A DNA stretch of 64,000 bases from Bradyrhizobium sp. CSS354 (lineage in GTDB: Bacteria > Pseudomonadota > Alphaproteobacteria > Rhizobiales > Xanthobacteraceae), in NCBI RefSeq assembly GCF_029051725.1, contig NZ_JAACFU010000026.1:1-64000 (forward strand), given 5' to 3'. The position numbers and the translations under genes are program-made. Positions 24,719 to 35,310 of this stretch are shown here, piece after piece (positions within the stretch are counted from its first letter, which is position 1; each line of letters opens with the position of its first letter). The notes beneath the pieces were generated by a model, which made no database searches, was not told where the DNA came from, and worked only from the letters and a program-made list of their open reading frames with translations.

Positions 24719-25594
24719 TCAGACCGCCTCGGCGCCGGAGATGATCTCGATCAGCTCCTTGGTGATCTGGGCTTGACGGGTTCGGTTGTAGATCTGGGTT
24801 TGCTTGCGGATCATTTCGCCGGCGTTGCGGGTGGCGTTGTCCATCGAGCTCATCTGGGCGCCATAGAACGAGGCGTTGTTTTCCAGCAGCGCGCGGAAGA
24901 TCTGCACCGCGATGTTCCGCGGCAACAGGCCGGAGAGGAGTTCGTCTTCCTCCGGCTCGTAGTCGTAGGACGTCGACGGCGCGTTCGCCGCTTTTTCTTC
25001 CACGGTCAGCGGAATGATCTGCTGCGCGGTCGGGACCTGGGCGATCACCGACTTGAACTGTGCGTAGAATAGCGTGCAGACGTCGAATTCGCCGTTGTCG
25101 AAGCGGGCCAGAACCTTCTTGGCGATGTCCTCGGCGTTGAGAAAGCCGAGCTGACGAACGCCGCGCAGGTCGAGGTGCTCGACGATCTGCTTGTCGTACA
25201 GGCGGCGGAGCTGCTCGTAGCCCTTGCGGCCGACGCAGAAGAATTTGACTTCCTTGCCCTGCGCCATCAGCGCCTGGGCGCGCTCGCGCGCGAGGCGCAC
25301 GATCGAGGAGTTGAAGGCGCCGGACAGGCCGCGCTCGCCGGTGCAGACCAGCAGCAGGTGAACCTGATCCCTGCCGGTGCCGCCCAGCAGCACGGGCGCG
25401 CCGGGCGAACCGGCGGCAGCGCTGGCGATGTTGGAGATCACCGCGCTCATCTTGTCGGCATAGGGCCGCGCCGCCTCGGCCGCTTGCTGGGCACGGCGCA
25501 ATCGGGACGCCGCGACCATCTGCATGGCCTTGGTGATCTTCTGCGTCGCCTTGGTGGAGGCGATGCGGACGCGCATGTCTTTAAGTGACGCCAT
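24719..25594 (-). CDS. atpG: ATP synthase F1 subunit gamma
   Basis: The 291-residue central-shaft subunit starts MASLKDMRVRIASTKATQKI and ends TRQAQITKELIEIISGAEAV, both diagnostic coiled-coil ends that insert into the alpha/beta ring. The frame opens at 25630, but ATG 25594 gives the conserved N-terminus. A palindromic repeat separates it from atpA. Confidence 0.97.
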   Translation of the reverse strand: MASLKDMRVRIASTKATQKITKAMQMVAASRLRRAQQAAEAARPYADKMSAVISNIASAAAGSPGAPVLLGGTGRDQVHLLLVCTGERGLSGAFNSSIVRLARERAQALMAQGKEVKFFCVGRKGYEQLRRLYDKQIVEHLDLRGVRQLGFLNAEDIAKKVLARFDNGEFDVCTLFYAQFKSVIAQVPTAQQIIPLTVEEKAANAPSTSYDYEPEEDELLSGLLPRNIAVQIFRALLENNASFYGAQMSSMDNATRNAGEMIRKQTQIYNRTRQAQITKELIEIISGAEAV

Positions 25595-25650
25595 TCTTCG
25601 TTCACCCCGGCGGTTGACCCCTTGGATCAAGCCGCTAGCCTATCCCAGTC

Positions 25651-25737
25651 GTCATGCCCGGGCGTGTCCCGGGCATCCACGTCTTCGTTTCCATGCAGTG
25701 AGGCACGGAAGGCCGGGAGAAGAAGCCCGGCCTTTGC
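25651..25737. repeat. Palindromic repeat, family B copy 3, inside the atp operon
   Basis: GTCATGCCCGGG opens the copy and an AAGCCCGGCC arm ends it; the right arm is less well conserved than in the other B copies (no terminal CATGAC). It lies between atpA and atpG, which are co-directional operon genes. Confidence 0.75.
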
Positions 25738-25745
25738 GCGTTCTC

Positions 25746-27274
<1,529 letters not shown>

Positions 27275-27275
<1 letters not shown>

Positions 27276-27835
27276 CAGCCTGCCTCTTTCATCGCGTGCT
27301 TGATCGAATTGAGTTTGGTGCGAAGCGAACTATCGATCATCCGGCTGCCAAGCTTGACCACGAGGCCACCGATGATCGAGGGATCGACCTTCACGTTGAG
27401 CGCGACGTCCTTGCCGGTCACCGACTTCAGGGCAACCTTGAGGGCATCGAGATTCTTGTCCGAGAGCGCCTCCGCCACGGTGACGTCGGCCGTCGCCTCG
27501 CCCTTGAACCTGGCGACCAGGGCGCGATAGGCGCGAATGACGTCAGCCACCGCGAACAGGCGACGATTGGCGGTCAGCACTTTCAGGAAATTGGCCGAGA
27601 TGCCGGCGATGCCCGCCTTGTCCAGCACGGCCGAGAGGGCCCTGGACTGGGCATCGGCCGCGAACACGGGGCTGCGGACGAGGCGCTTCAGATCGGCGCT
27701 TTCGTTCAGCATGCCCTCGAATTTCTCGAGATCGGCTTTGACCTCGTCGACCACTTTCTGGTCACGGGCCAGTTCAAACAAGGCCGTTGCATAACGGCCC
27801 GACACACCGGAAACGGACGTATCTTCTGCAGCCAC
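27275..27835 (-). CDS. atpH: ATP synthase F1 subunit delta
   Basis: The 186-residue peripheral-stalk subunit has the OSCP/delta pattern: SGRYATALFELARDQK near the start and VDPSIIGGLVVKLGSRMIDSSLRTKL near the end. The start is a GTG at 27835. It is the first gene of atpHAGDC, so the operon promoter must lie in the 27.84-28.0 kb region. Confidence 0.95.
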
Positions 27836-28481
27836 AGACGCGCTCTTTTTGCTGTCAAACTCGCAAGGGAAAAACCGTCGCCACGAAGCGGCGCCTAGCG
27901 ATCCAAGCCCTTGGAATTCAAGCGGGACTTCGATTTTCGACCCCGCACGGAAGTGCCGGGCTCGTTAAAATCGCGGCTTTGCTAACATAGCAGGCGCGCA
28001 CGTGCAACATGACGCCAAATTAAAGGCAGGGCGTTCTGTCGCCAGTTCGTCGCACTGCACGGCGACGCGACGACGACCTGCCACGCCGCGGAATTGCCAC
28101 AGCGCTTAAGCCAGCCCTTGAGCCGACGTCGGCCATTAGTTCCCGCCGTCAGCGCATAGCGGCCATGAACACGGATCGCTGAGGCGTGATTCCCGGCGCG
28201 CCGGTTTCACTCGCCGAATACTTACTCAATTCTAAACGCAGGAACGGATGACTTCGTTTTACAGTATTTGCAAGTAATCCAGGGGTTAATGAATCGTTAA
28301 AATGCAAGATTACGGAATATCGGCCGAATATCCCCGCCGGTAACAAGATATTACATGAAGACACAGAACGGATTTACTGCCCAATTCACGCCTCATTAGG
28401 AATCGAAACGCGGTCCCGCTCGCAAACTTACGGGGGCTCCACTTGCCACATATGTGGCAATACTAGCTTAGGGACCAATAG
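27836..28481. other. Divergent regulatory region between atpH and rlpA
   Basis: About 650 bases without a convincing gene lie between two divergently transcribed genes. The part near 28180-28400 is clearly more AT-rich than the surroundings and is likely to hold promoters. An 18-bp perfect palindrome stands at 28443-28460 close to rlpA. A 71-residue frame on the minus strand (28149-28364) has no family signs and is left out. Confidence 0.6.
28443..28460. promoter_or_regulatory. 18-bp perfect palindrome upstream of rlpA
   Basis: TTGCCACATATGTGGCAA is its own complement and ends 21 bases before the rlpA ATG. A dimeric repressor or activator could bind it, or it could form a small hairpin in the leader. 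Confidence 0.6.
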
Positions 28482-28991
28482 ATGCTTTGTTTGAAGACGC
28501 TGGGCAGTGTGACCCGGCCGCGTACGGCGATCGCTTTTGTTGCCGCAACTTTCCTTATCGGTGGAACTGCCACCGAAGCTTCCGCCAAATCCCGGCATCA
28601 CCATCGGTATTCCCACCATCATCACCGCCACCTGGCCCAGAACGATGCCAACACGACCTCTGATTGGCGTAACGCCAATGCGTCGATGACGCCGTCGCAG
28701 GGCACCGGACGTTCCTTCTCCGGCATGGCTTCCTTTTACGGAAACGAGTCCGGCAGCAGGACTGCCTCGGGCCAGCGCTTCAACCAGAACGCCATGACCG
28801 CGGCGCACCGTTCGCTGCCGTTCGGGACCAAGCTGCGCGTTACCCACGGTGGCTCGAGCGTCATCGTCACCATCAACGACCGCGGCCCGTTCATTCGCGG
28901 CCGTGTCCTCGACCTCTCCACGGGCGCTGCCCGGGCCATCGGCCTCACCGGCGCCGGCGTCGGCCGCGTCACCGCGGAAGTCGTCTCCTAA
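28482..28991 (+). CDS. rlpA: RlpA-like septal-ring protein (double-psi beta-barrel)
   Basis: The 169-residue protein has a signal peptide (about 1-35, ending TEASA), then a His-rich stretch with RHHHR and HHHHRH, a short linker and the RlpA double-psi beta-barrel at about 78-168: GMASFYGNESGSRTASGQRF, MTAAHRSLPFGTKLRVT, VTINDRGPFIRGRVLDLS and GLTGAGVGRVTAEV. Relatives act as lytic transglycosylases on denuded peptidoglycan; the C-terminal SPOR domain of many RlpA proteins is absent. No lipobox Cys follows the signal, so it is probably soluble in the periplasm. Confidence 0.9.
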   Translation: MLCLKTLGSVTRPRTAIAFVAATFLIGGTATEASAKSRHHHRYSHHHHRHLAQNDANTTSDWRNANASMTPSQGTGRSFSGMASFYGNESGSRTASGQRFNQNAMTAAHRSLPFGTKLRVTHGGSSVIVTINDRGPFIRGRVLDLSTGAARAIGLTGAGVGRVTAEVVS

Positions 28992-29010
28992 GACGCGCGA
29001 CGCGCGAAAC

Positions 29011-29044
29011 AAGCCCGCCGTCTTGGGGGACGGCGGGCTTTTTG
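29011..29044 (+). terminator. Intrinsic terminator after rlpA
   Basis: AAGCCCGCCGTC pairs with GACGGCGGGCTT around TTGGGG, followed by TTTGTTT. It is about 20 bases past the rlpA stop. Confidence 0.92.
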
Positions 29045-29055
29045 TTTGCATTTTC

Positions 29056-29140
29056 GTAGCCCGGATGGAGCGCAGCGTAATCCGGGGGTCTTTGCGCGGA
29101 TCGAGATGTCCCGGATTGCGCTTCGCTTCATCCGGGCTAC
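29056..29140. repeat. Palindromic intergenic repeat, family F
   Basis: GTAGCCCGGATGGAGCGCAGCG and its imperfect complement ending TCATCCGGGCTAC flank a short centre. It lies between the convergent rlpA and priA genes. Confidence 0.85.
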
Positions 29141-29152
29141 AGGCACAGGGCC

Positions 29153-31363
29153 TTATAAAAAGCTCTGCGGATCGACGTCGACTTCGAGCTTTTGATTGCC
29201 CTTCGGCTTCGGGCATACGGCAAGCCAGTTGCGCAGATAATCCGACAGGTCGAACCCGCGCGCCGATTTCACCAGGATGCGGAATCGGTAGCGGCCCTTG
29301 ATGACCGCGAGCGGGGCTTCCGCCGGACCCAGCACCACCACGCGCTCGTCGCGCGGCGCGAGCGCGACGAGGTGGCGGCCAAAGCCTTCGGCGCTCGGCC
29401 GGTCGCCGGCGGAAATGATCAGGCTCGCGAGCCGCCCGAACGGCGGATAGAGCGTGCGTTCGCGCAAATCGATCTCGCTGTCGTAGAAGGCTTCGCGGTC
29501 GCAGGCGATCAGCGCCTTCATCACGGGATGATCGGGCTGGTGGGTCTGGAGATAGCCGACGCCACGGCCCTGCTCGCGCCCGGCGCGGCCGATCACCTGG
29601 TTGAGCAATTGCCAGGTGCGCTCGGAGGCGCGCGGATCGCCATTGGAGAGGCCGAGATCCGCATCGACCACGCCGACCAGATTGAGCCGCGGGAAATTGT
29701 GGCCCTTGGCGACGAGCTGGGTACCGATGATGACGTCGACGCGGCCCTCCGCAATGTCATTCAGCTCGGAGCGCATCGTCTCGATCGAGGTGATGAGATC
29801 GCTCGACAGCACCATGGTGCGCGCTTCCGGGAATAGCGCGGCCGCCTCTTCCTGCAAGCGCTCGACACCGGGCCCGACCGCGACCAGCGATTCCTCCGCC
29901 GCGCAATGCGGACAGGTTTGCGGGCGCGGCATCGAGAAGCCGCAATGGTGACAGACGAGTCGCTGGCGGAAGCGGTGATCGACCAGCCAGGCATCGCAGA
30001 TGGTGCAGGCGAAGCGATGGCCGCAGGCGCGGCACAGCGTCAACGGCGCATAGCCGCGGCGATTGAGGAACAATAGCGCCTGCTCGCGCCGCTCGATCGC
30101 GGTCCTGATCTCGGAGGCCAGCCGCGGCGAGATGAAGCGGCCGCGCGCCGGCGGCTCGCGGCGCATGTCGATGGCCTCGATATGCGGCATGTGCTGGCCG
30201 CCGAAGCGCGACGGCAGCGCGATTCGCTGATAGCGGTTCTTGCGCGCATTGACCTCGGATTCGACCGACGGCGTCGCCGACGCCAGCACGATCGGGACCT
30301 TTGCGAGATGCGCGCGCACCACCGCCATGTCGCGGGCGTGATAATGCACGCCCTCGTCCTGCTTGTAGGCCTGGTCGTGCTCTTCATCGACCACGATGAG
30401 GCCGAGATTGGCGTAGGGTAGAAACAGCGCCGAGCGCGCGCCGACCACGACCGGCGCGCTGCCTTCGGAGATCGCCGCCCAATTCCGCGCGCGGGTACGC
30501 GGCGTCAGCTCGGAATGCCATTCCAGAGGACGCACGCCGAACCGCTGCGCGAAGCGATCGAGAAACTGGCCGGTGAGCGCGATCTCCGGCATCAGGATCA
30601 GCGACTGTTTTCCGCGGCGGATCGCCTCGGCCACGGCTTCGAAGTAAACCTCGGTCTTGCCCGAGCCGGTGACACCGTCGAGCAGCGCGACGTGAAAGCT
30701 GCCGTTGGCGGCGAGCGCGCGCATCGCATCGACCCCGGCGCGCTGGAGCGGCGAAAAATCGGGCCGGCTGAAATCCGGATCGGGGGGCGGCGGCGGCGGA
30801 GGCGGCGGCATCGGCTCGACCGTGAGCGTGCCTTCGTCGACGAGACCGTCGATCACGCCGGCCGAGACGCCGGCCTCCTTGGCCGCCTCGGATTTGCCGT
30901 GCAGCAGCCGGTCCGACAGCACCTCGATCAGGCGCTGCCGCGCCGGCGTCAGCCGCCGCGGGGGATCGCCGACCAGGCGCACGCCGGCGCGCACCCGCTC
31001 GGGGCCGAGGTTCTCACCCATCCGCAGGCACATGCGCAGCACCATGCCGCGCGGGCTCAGCGTGTAATTGGCGATCCAGTCCACGACCGCACGCAGCTCG
31101 GGCTTCAACGGCGGGATGTCGAGCTTTTCGCTGACCTCCTTGAGGCGGTTGTGCAGGCGCGGATCGGGATTGGCGTTTTCGGCCCAGACCACGGCGAGCA
31201 CCTCGCGCGGGCCGAGCGGCACGCCGATAATATCGCCCGCCTTCAGCTCCATCCCGCGCGGCACCTTGTAGGAATAGGTCTGGTCGAGCGCGACCGGCAC
31301 CAGCACGTCGACCATGCGGGTCGCGTTGGCGGAGACGACGTTGCTGCGCGACGTATGATCCAT
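29153..31363 (-). CDS. priA: Primosomal replication protein N' (PriA helicase)
   Basis: The 736-residue helicase restarts stalled forks. It shows the 3'-DNA-binding domain (VLVPVALDQTYSYKVP), helicase motif I DGVTGSGKTEVY (about 230), motif II VVDEEHDQAYKQ and the eight-cysteine zinc region CRACGHRFACTICD to CHHCGFSMPRPQTCPHC (about 440-485). A run of nine prolines sits in the linker before the helicase domain at about residue 190. GGAGG precedes the ATG 31363 start. It is convergent with rlpA and divergent from xerC. Confidence 0.97.
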   Translation of the reverse strand: MDHTSRSNVVSANATRMVDVLVPVALDQTYSYKVPRGMELKAGDIIGVPLGPREVLAVVWAENANPDPRLHNRLKEVSEKLDIPPLKPELRAVVDWIANYTLSPRGMVLRMCLRMGENLGPERVRAGVRLVGDPPRRLTPARQRLIEVLSDRLLHGKSEAAKEAGVSAGVIDGLVDEGTLTVEPMPPPPPPPPPDPDFSRPDFSPLQRAGVDAMRALAANGSFHVALLDGVTGSGKTEVYFEAVAEAIRRGKQSLILMPEIALTGQFLDRFAQRFGVRPLEWHSELTPRTRARNWAAISEGSAPVVVGARSALFLPYANLGLIVVDEEHDQAYKQDEGVHYHARDMAVVRAHLAKVPIVLASATPSVESEVNARKNRYQRIALPSRFGGQHMPHIEAIDMRREPPARGRFISPRLASEIRTAIERREQALLFLNRRGYAPLTLCRACGHRFACTICDAWLVDHRFRQRLVCHHCGFSMPRPQTCPHCAAEESLVAVGPGVERLQEEAAALFPEARTMVLSSDLITSIETMRSELNDIAEGRVDVIIGTQLVAKGHNFPRLNLVGVVDADLGLSNGDPRASERTWQLLNQVIGRAGREQGRGVGYLQTHQPDHPVMKALIACDREAFYDSEIDLRERTLYPPFGRLASLIISAGDRPSAEGFGRHLVALAPRDERVVVLGPAEAPLAVIKGRYRFRILVKSARGFDLSDYLRNWLAVCPKPKGNQKLEVDVDPQSFL

Positions 31364-31473
31364 GGAGGGGAATCGGAACCCGGGGCTTCAAGGCTAGCGC
31401 CCGGAGGCAGCCTTAGCGAACGATAAACGAGTGTGATGCGATATACTGAGTGGAATCACCACGTCCAGAGCGC

Positions 31474-32439
31474 ATGAGCAAAGCGGCCGCCCCACAAATC
31501 GAGCTCGCCAGCGCCGATCCCGATATCGCGCAGGAGATGACGCGCTGGCTGTCGCATCTCGGCGCGGAGCGGCGGCTGTCGCCGAAGACGCTGGAAGCCT
31601 ATGCCCGCGATTTGCGGCAGTGCCTGAATTTCCTCTGCGGCCATTGGGGCGAGCGGGTCACACTCAAGCGTTTCGCCGCGCTGGAGGCCACCGATGTCAG
31701 GGCCTTCATGGCGATGCGCCGCGCCGACGATATTGCCGGCCGCTCGCTGATGCGCGCGCTCGCGGGCCTGCGTTCGTTCGGCCGCTTCCTCGAGCGCGAA
31801 GGCAAGGGCAAGGTCGGCGCGCTCTCGGCGATCCGCGCGCCGAAAGTCGCAAAGAGCCTGCCAAAGCCGCTGCCGATGGCTTCGGCCAAACGTCTTGCGG
31901 ACGCCGACGAGCGCGCCGGGGAGGATCGCGAGAGCTGGATCCTTGCGCGCGACGCCGCGGTGATGGCTCTCCTCTACGGCTCGGGCCTGCGCATCTCCGA
32001 AGCGCTGGGGCTGATGCGCCGCGAGGTGCCGCGTCCCGGCGAAGGCGACGTGCTGATCGTCACAGGCAAAGGCAACAAGACCCGCATGGTGCCGGTGCTG
32101 CAGAACGTACTCGCGCTCGTGCAGGAGTACGTCGCGATGTGCCCGTATCCACTGCCAGCCGAGGGCCCGATCTTCGTCGGCGCGCGCGGCGGGCCGTTGA
32201 GCCCGCGTATTATCCAGCTCGCGATGGAGCGGCTGCGCGGCGCGCTCGGCCTGCCCGACAGCGCCACGCCGCACGCGCTCCGGCATTCCTTCGCCACGCA
32301 TCTGTTGTCACGCGGCGGCGATTTGCGCGCGATCCAGGAATTGCTCGGCCATGCCTCGCTCTCGACCACGCAGATCTATACCGGCATTGATGCCGAGCGG
32401 CTGCTGGAAGTCTATGCCAGCGCGCATCCGCGGCGGTGA
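31474..32439 (+). CDS. xerC: Tyrosine recombinase XerC
   Basis: The protein of 321 residues is the chromosome-dimer-resolution recombinase. The core-binding domain starts MTRWLSHLGAERRLSPKTLEAYARDL; the catalytic residues are Arg in YGSGLRISEALGL, Lys in TGKGNKTRMVP, HxxR in HALRHSFATHL, His in LLGHASLSTTQ and Tyr in QIYTGID. ATG 31474 is chosen over the frame opening at 31450. Unlike the integrase at 1.3-2.9 kb, it has core-genome context, next to priA. Confidence 0.94.
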   Translation: MSKAAAPQIELASADPDIAQEMTRWLSHLGAERRLSPKTLEAYARDLRQCLNFLCGHWGERVTLKRFAALEATDVRAFMAMRRADDIAGRSLMRALAGLRSFGRFLEREGKGKVGALSAIRAPKVAKSLPKPLPMASAKRLADADERAGEDRESWILARDAAVMALLYGSGLRISEALGLMRREVPRPGEGDVLIVTGKGNKTRMVPVLQNVLALVQEYVAMCPYPLPAEGPIFVGARGGPLSPRIIQLAMERLRGALGLPDSATPHALRHSFATHLLSRGGDLRAIQELLGHASLSTTQIYTGIDAERLLEVYASAHPRR

Positions 32440-32539
32440 TGCTGACATGAAGCTGTCATAGCAAGCCTCCAGGCGCGCATGCCTCTTGCGCGGCGCCCGC
32501 GGTTCGGTCAATCGTGGCGAACCGAGCCAGGAGGGACTT

Positions 32540-33130
32540 ATGAGCGCACATGAAAGCATGGAGCATGCCGAGCACGCCGAACACGCGTCCGGCTCGAACA
32601 AGAAGATCGCGCTCCTGATCGCTGTCCTGGCGCTTTTCCTGGCGATCTCCGAGACGCTCGGCAAGGGCGCCCAGACCGAATCGATCAGCAAGAACGTCGA
32701 AGCTTCCAACCTCTGGGCCTTCTTCCAGGCCAAGAGCATCCGCCGCACCATGGTGCAGAGCATGGCGGACCAGGGCAAGCTCATCCTCGGCGCGGCGAGC
32801 GACGAGGCCAACAAGGTGGCGGTGCAGAAGCAGATCGAGGACTGGCAGAAGACCGCGCAGCGCTACCGCTCCGAGCCGGAGACCGGCGAAGGCACCGAGC
32901 AGCTGGCCGAAAAGGCCAAGCACGCCGAGCATGAGCGCGACGAGGCCACTGCGAAATATCATCACTTCGAGCTGGCGTCCGCCGCCTTCCAGATCGGCAT
33001 CGTGCTGGCCTCAGCCACCATCATCACCGGCATGATCGCGCTCGCCTATGTCGCTGGCCTGCTGACGATCGGCGGGCTCGTCATGACCGGGCTCGGCCTG
33101 TGGTTGCCGCATCTGCTGCATTTGCATTAG
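32540..33130 (+). CDS. DUF4337 family membrane protein
   Basis: The 196-residue protein starts MSAHESMEHAEHAEHA, has a membrane helix at about 22-42 (ALLIAVLALFLAISETLG), a charged middle part (about 50-140, coiled-coil-like) and two hydrophobic segments at the end. This matches DUF4337, whose function is unknown. AGGAGGG five to twelve bases before ATG 32540 settles the start. Confidence 0.88.
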   Translation: MSAHESMEHAEHAEHASGSNKKIALLIAVLALFLAISETLGKGAQTESISKNVEASNLWAFFQAKSIRRTMVQSMADQGKLILGAASDEANKVAVQKQIEDWQKTAQRYRSEPETGEGTEQLAEKAKHAEHERDEATAKYHHFELASAAFQIGIVLASATIITGMIALAYVAGLLTIGGLVMTGLGLWLPHLLHLH

Positions 33131-33168
33131 CGAAAACGAGACGCGTGGTTTGACGCCACACAAGCAGT

Positions 33169-33269
33169 GTCATGCCCCGGCTTGACCGCGGCATCCAGTA
33201 CGCCGCGGCTTCTCCGTATCCATTGCCGTCTCTGGAATACTGGATCGCCCGGTCAAGCCGAGCGATGAC
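33169..33269. repeat. Palindromic intergenic repeat, family E copy 1
   Basis: GTCATGCCCCGGCTTGACCG and CGGTCAAGCCGAGCGATGAC bound the copy; the centre has CATCCAGTACGCCG and a matching ATACTGGATCG. It lies between convergent genes. Confidence 0.8.
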
Positions 33270-33289
33270 AGCGAGTGTGCGGTGAGGCT

Positions 33290-33820
33290 TCAGCGCGCTT
33301 CGTGCACGCTCTTGCGAAAACGCTGGATCAGGCGGAGTGTGCGGGAGGACCAGCCTTCGCCGTTGCCGGCGATCAGCTCGCGGATGCGCCGTTTGATCGG
33401 ATCGACCAGCTCGGCGGCCTTGGCACGCAGCTTCAGCACCAGAGCATAAAGCCGCTCGAACCAAGCCATCTCCATCAGCTTGTCGCGCGTCACGTCGAAG
33501 ACGAAGGCGGTGACGCCGACGCCGAGCAGCTTTGCGAACACGATGGTGAAGACCGCGCTGGTCCAGTATTCGTGCGTGAGCAGCCACAGGCCGACCAGCT
33601 TGAGCGGAAACAGCGGAACGATCGGCACCGCGAACACGATCAGCGTCATCGCCGGCGACAGCGCATCGACGCGGTCCGACAGCCATTGCTTGAACCGGGC
33701 GAGCGGGACGATTGCGACAACCCGCGCGACGATCGGTTCGAGATGGTCCCACAGCCAGGCTTCGATCAGGAAGATGATCGCAAGCAGGACCCAGAGCGGT
33801 TGAAGCAGGCGGCGTAGCAT
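33290..33820 (-). CDS. Membrane protein of unknown function
   Basis: The 176-residue protein is not recognised. It has three likely membrane helices (about 5-24, 56-81 and 86-108) and a basic cytoplasmic C-terminal tail with amphipathic helices (FERLYALVLKLRAKAAELVDPIKRR). It follows lpdA on the same strand by 34 bases and may be the last gene of the mdh-suc-odh-lpd transcript, but no link to that pathway is visible. Confidence 0.75.
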   Translation of the reverse strand: MLRRLLQPLWVLLAIIFLIEAWLWDHLEPIVARVVAIVPLARFKQWLSDRVDALSPAMTLIVFAVPIVPLFPLKLVGLWLLTHEYWTSAVFTIVFAKLLGVGVTAFVFDVTRDKLMEMAWFERLYALVLKLRAKAAELVDPIKRRIRELIAGNGEGWSSRTLRLIQRFRKSVHEAR

Positions 33821-33853
33821 GTGTTTCCCGCCCGATTCGGCGCTGGGCGCGAC

Positions 33854-35254
33854 CTACATATGGATGGCCCGCTTGCCGACTGCAAGCGCGGCTTCCTTGA
33901 TGGCCTCCGAGCGCGTCGGGTGGGCGTGGCAGGTGCGCGCGAGATCCTCCGCACTGCCACCGAATTCCATGAGAACGCACGCCTCATGGATCATTTCGCC
34001 GGCTTCGCGGCCGATAATGTGCACGCCGAGCACGCGATCGGTCTTCGCATCTGCGAGAATCTTCACAAAGCCGTCAGTGGTCTGATTGACCTTGGAACGG
34101 CCGTTGGCGGTAAAGGGAAACTTTCCGACCGTATAAGCCACACCCGCCTGCTTCAGCTCTTCCTCGGTCTTGCCGACGGAGGATACTTCCGGCGTGGTAT
34201 ACACGACGCCTGGGATAACATCGTAATTCACGTGGCCGGCCTGCCCGGCGATGATCTCGGCAACCGCGACGCCCTCATCCTCGGCCTTGTGCGCGAGCAT
34301 CGGGCCCGCGACGACGTCGCCGATGGCATAGACGCCCTTCACGCTGGTGGCGAAGTGCGGATCGATCTGCACGCGGCCGCGATTGTCGAGCGCAACGCCA
34401 GCTTCCTTCAGGCCCAGCCCATCCGTGTACGGCACACGGCCGATACAGACGAGAACGACGTCGGCTTCCAGCGTCTCGGCAGCGCCGCCGGCGGCGGGCT
34501 CGACCGTCGCCTTCAGCGTCTTGCCGGAGGTGTCCACGCCCGTGACCTTGGCACCCAGCTTGAAGGTAAAGCCCTGCTTCTCCAGGATGCGCTGGAATTG
34601 CTTGGCAATCTCGCCGTCCATGCCGGGCAAGATGCGGTCGAGGAATTCGACGACGACCACTTCGGCACCGAGACGGTGCCAGACCGAGCCGAGCTCGAGG
34701 CCGATCACACCGGCGCCGACGATCAGCAGCTTGCCGGGCACCTTGTCCAGCGACAACGCGCCGGTCGACGACACGATGCGGGTCTCGTCGATCTCGATGC
34801 CCTTGAGCCGCGCGATGTCCGAGCCGGTGGCGATCACGATGCTCTTCGTTTCGATGACTTGCGACTTGCCGTCGGCGGAGACTTCGACCTTGCCGGTGCC
34901 GAGAATCTTGCCGGCGCCCTTGAGCACGTCGATCTTGTTCTTCTTCATCAGGAATTCGACGCCCTTGACGTTGCCGTCGATGCCCTGCTGCTTGAAGTTC
35001 ATCATCGCAGGAAGATCGAGCTTCGGCGAGGAGACGCTGACGCCCATCTTGGCGAAGGAATGTCCCGCCTCCTCGAACATTTCGGAGGCATGCAGCAACG
35101 CCTTCGACGGCATGCAGCCGACATTGAGGCAGGTGCCGCCAAGCGTCGCGTTCTTTTCGACCACGGCCACTTTCATGCCGAGCTGCGCTGCACGCACCGC
35201 GCAGACATAACCGCCCGGTCCGGTGCCGATGACGACGAGATCGTAGGATGCCAT
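33854..35254 (-). CDS. lpdA: Dihydrolipoyl dehydrogenase (E3)
   Basis: The 466-residue flavoenzyme reoxidises dihydrolipoyl groups of 2-oxoacid dehydrogenases with NAD. It has the FAD site VVIGTGPGGYVCAVRAAQLG at the start, the redox disulfide GGTCLNVGCMPSKAL (Cys near 40 and 45), the NAD site IVGAGVIGLELGSVWHRLG and the C-terminal His-Glu dyad in HAHPTRSEA. Its place after odhA-odhB indicates that it serves 2-oxoglutarate dehydrogenase. Confidence 0.97.
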   Translation of the reverse strand: MASYDLVVIGTGPGGYVCAVRAAQLGMKVAVVEKNATLGGTCLNVGCMPSKALLHASEMFEEAGHSFAKMGVSVSSPKLDLPAMMNFKQQGIDGNVKGVEFLMKKNKIDVLKGAGKILGTGKVEVSADGKSQVIETKSIVIATGSDIARLKGIEIDETRIVSSTGALSLDKVPGKLLIVGAGVIGLELGSVWHRLGAEVVVVEFLDRILPGMDGEIAKQFQRILEKQGFTFKLGAKVTGVDTSGKTLKATVEPAAGGAAETLEADVVLVCIGRVPYTDGLGLKEAGVALDNRGRVQIDPHFATSVKGVYAIGDVVAGPMLAHKAEDEGVAVAEIIAGQAGHVNYDVIPGVVYTTPEVSSVGKTEEELKQAGVAYTVGKFPFTANGRSKVNQTTDGFVKILADAKTDRVLGVHIIGREAGEMIHEACVLMEFGGSAEDLARTCHAHPTRSEAIKEAALAVGKRAIHM

Positions 35255-35310
35255 GAGAGAAAGTCCCGTAAGTTTAGCGTTGAGGGATGTGTCAGCGTCC
35301 GCGCGGCGTG

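Noticed and set aside
28149..28364. A 71-residue minus-strand frame in the atpH-rlpA gap
   Set aside because: It falls in the AT-richer regulatory region, lacks a good ribosome binding site and resembles no family.
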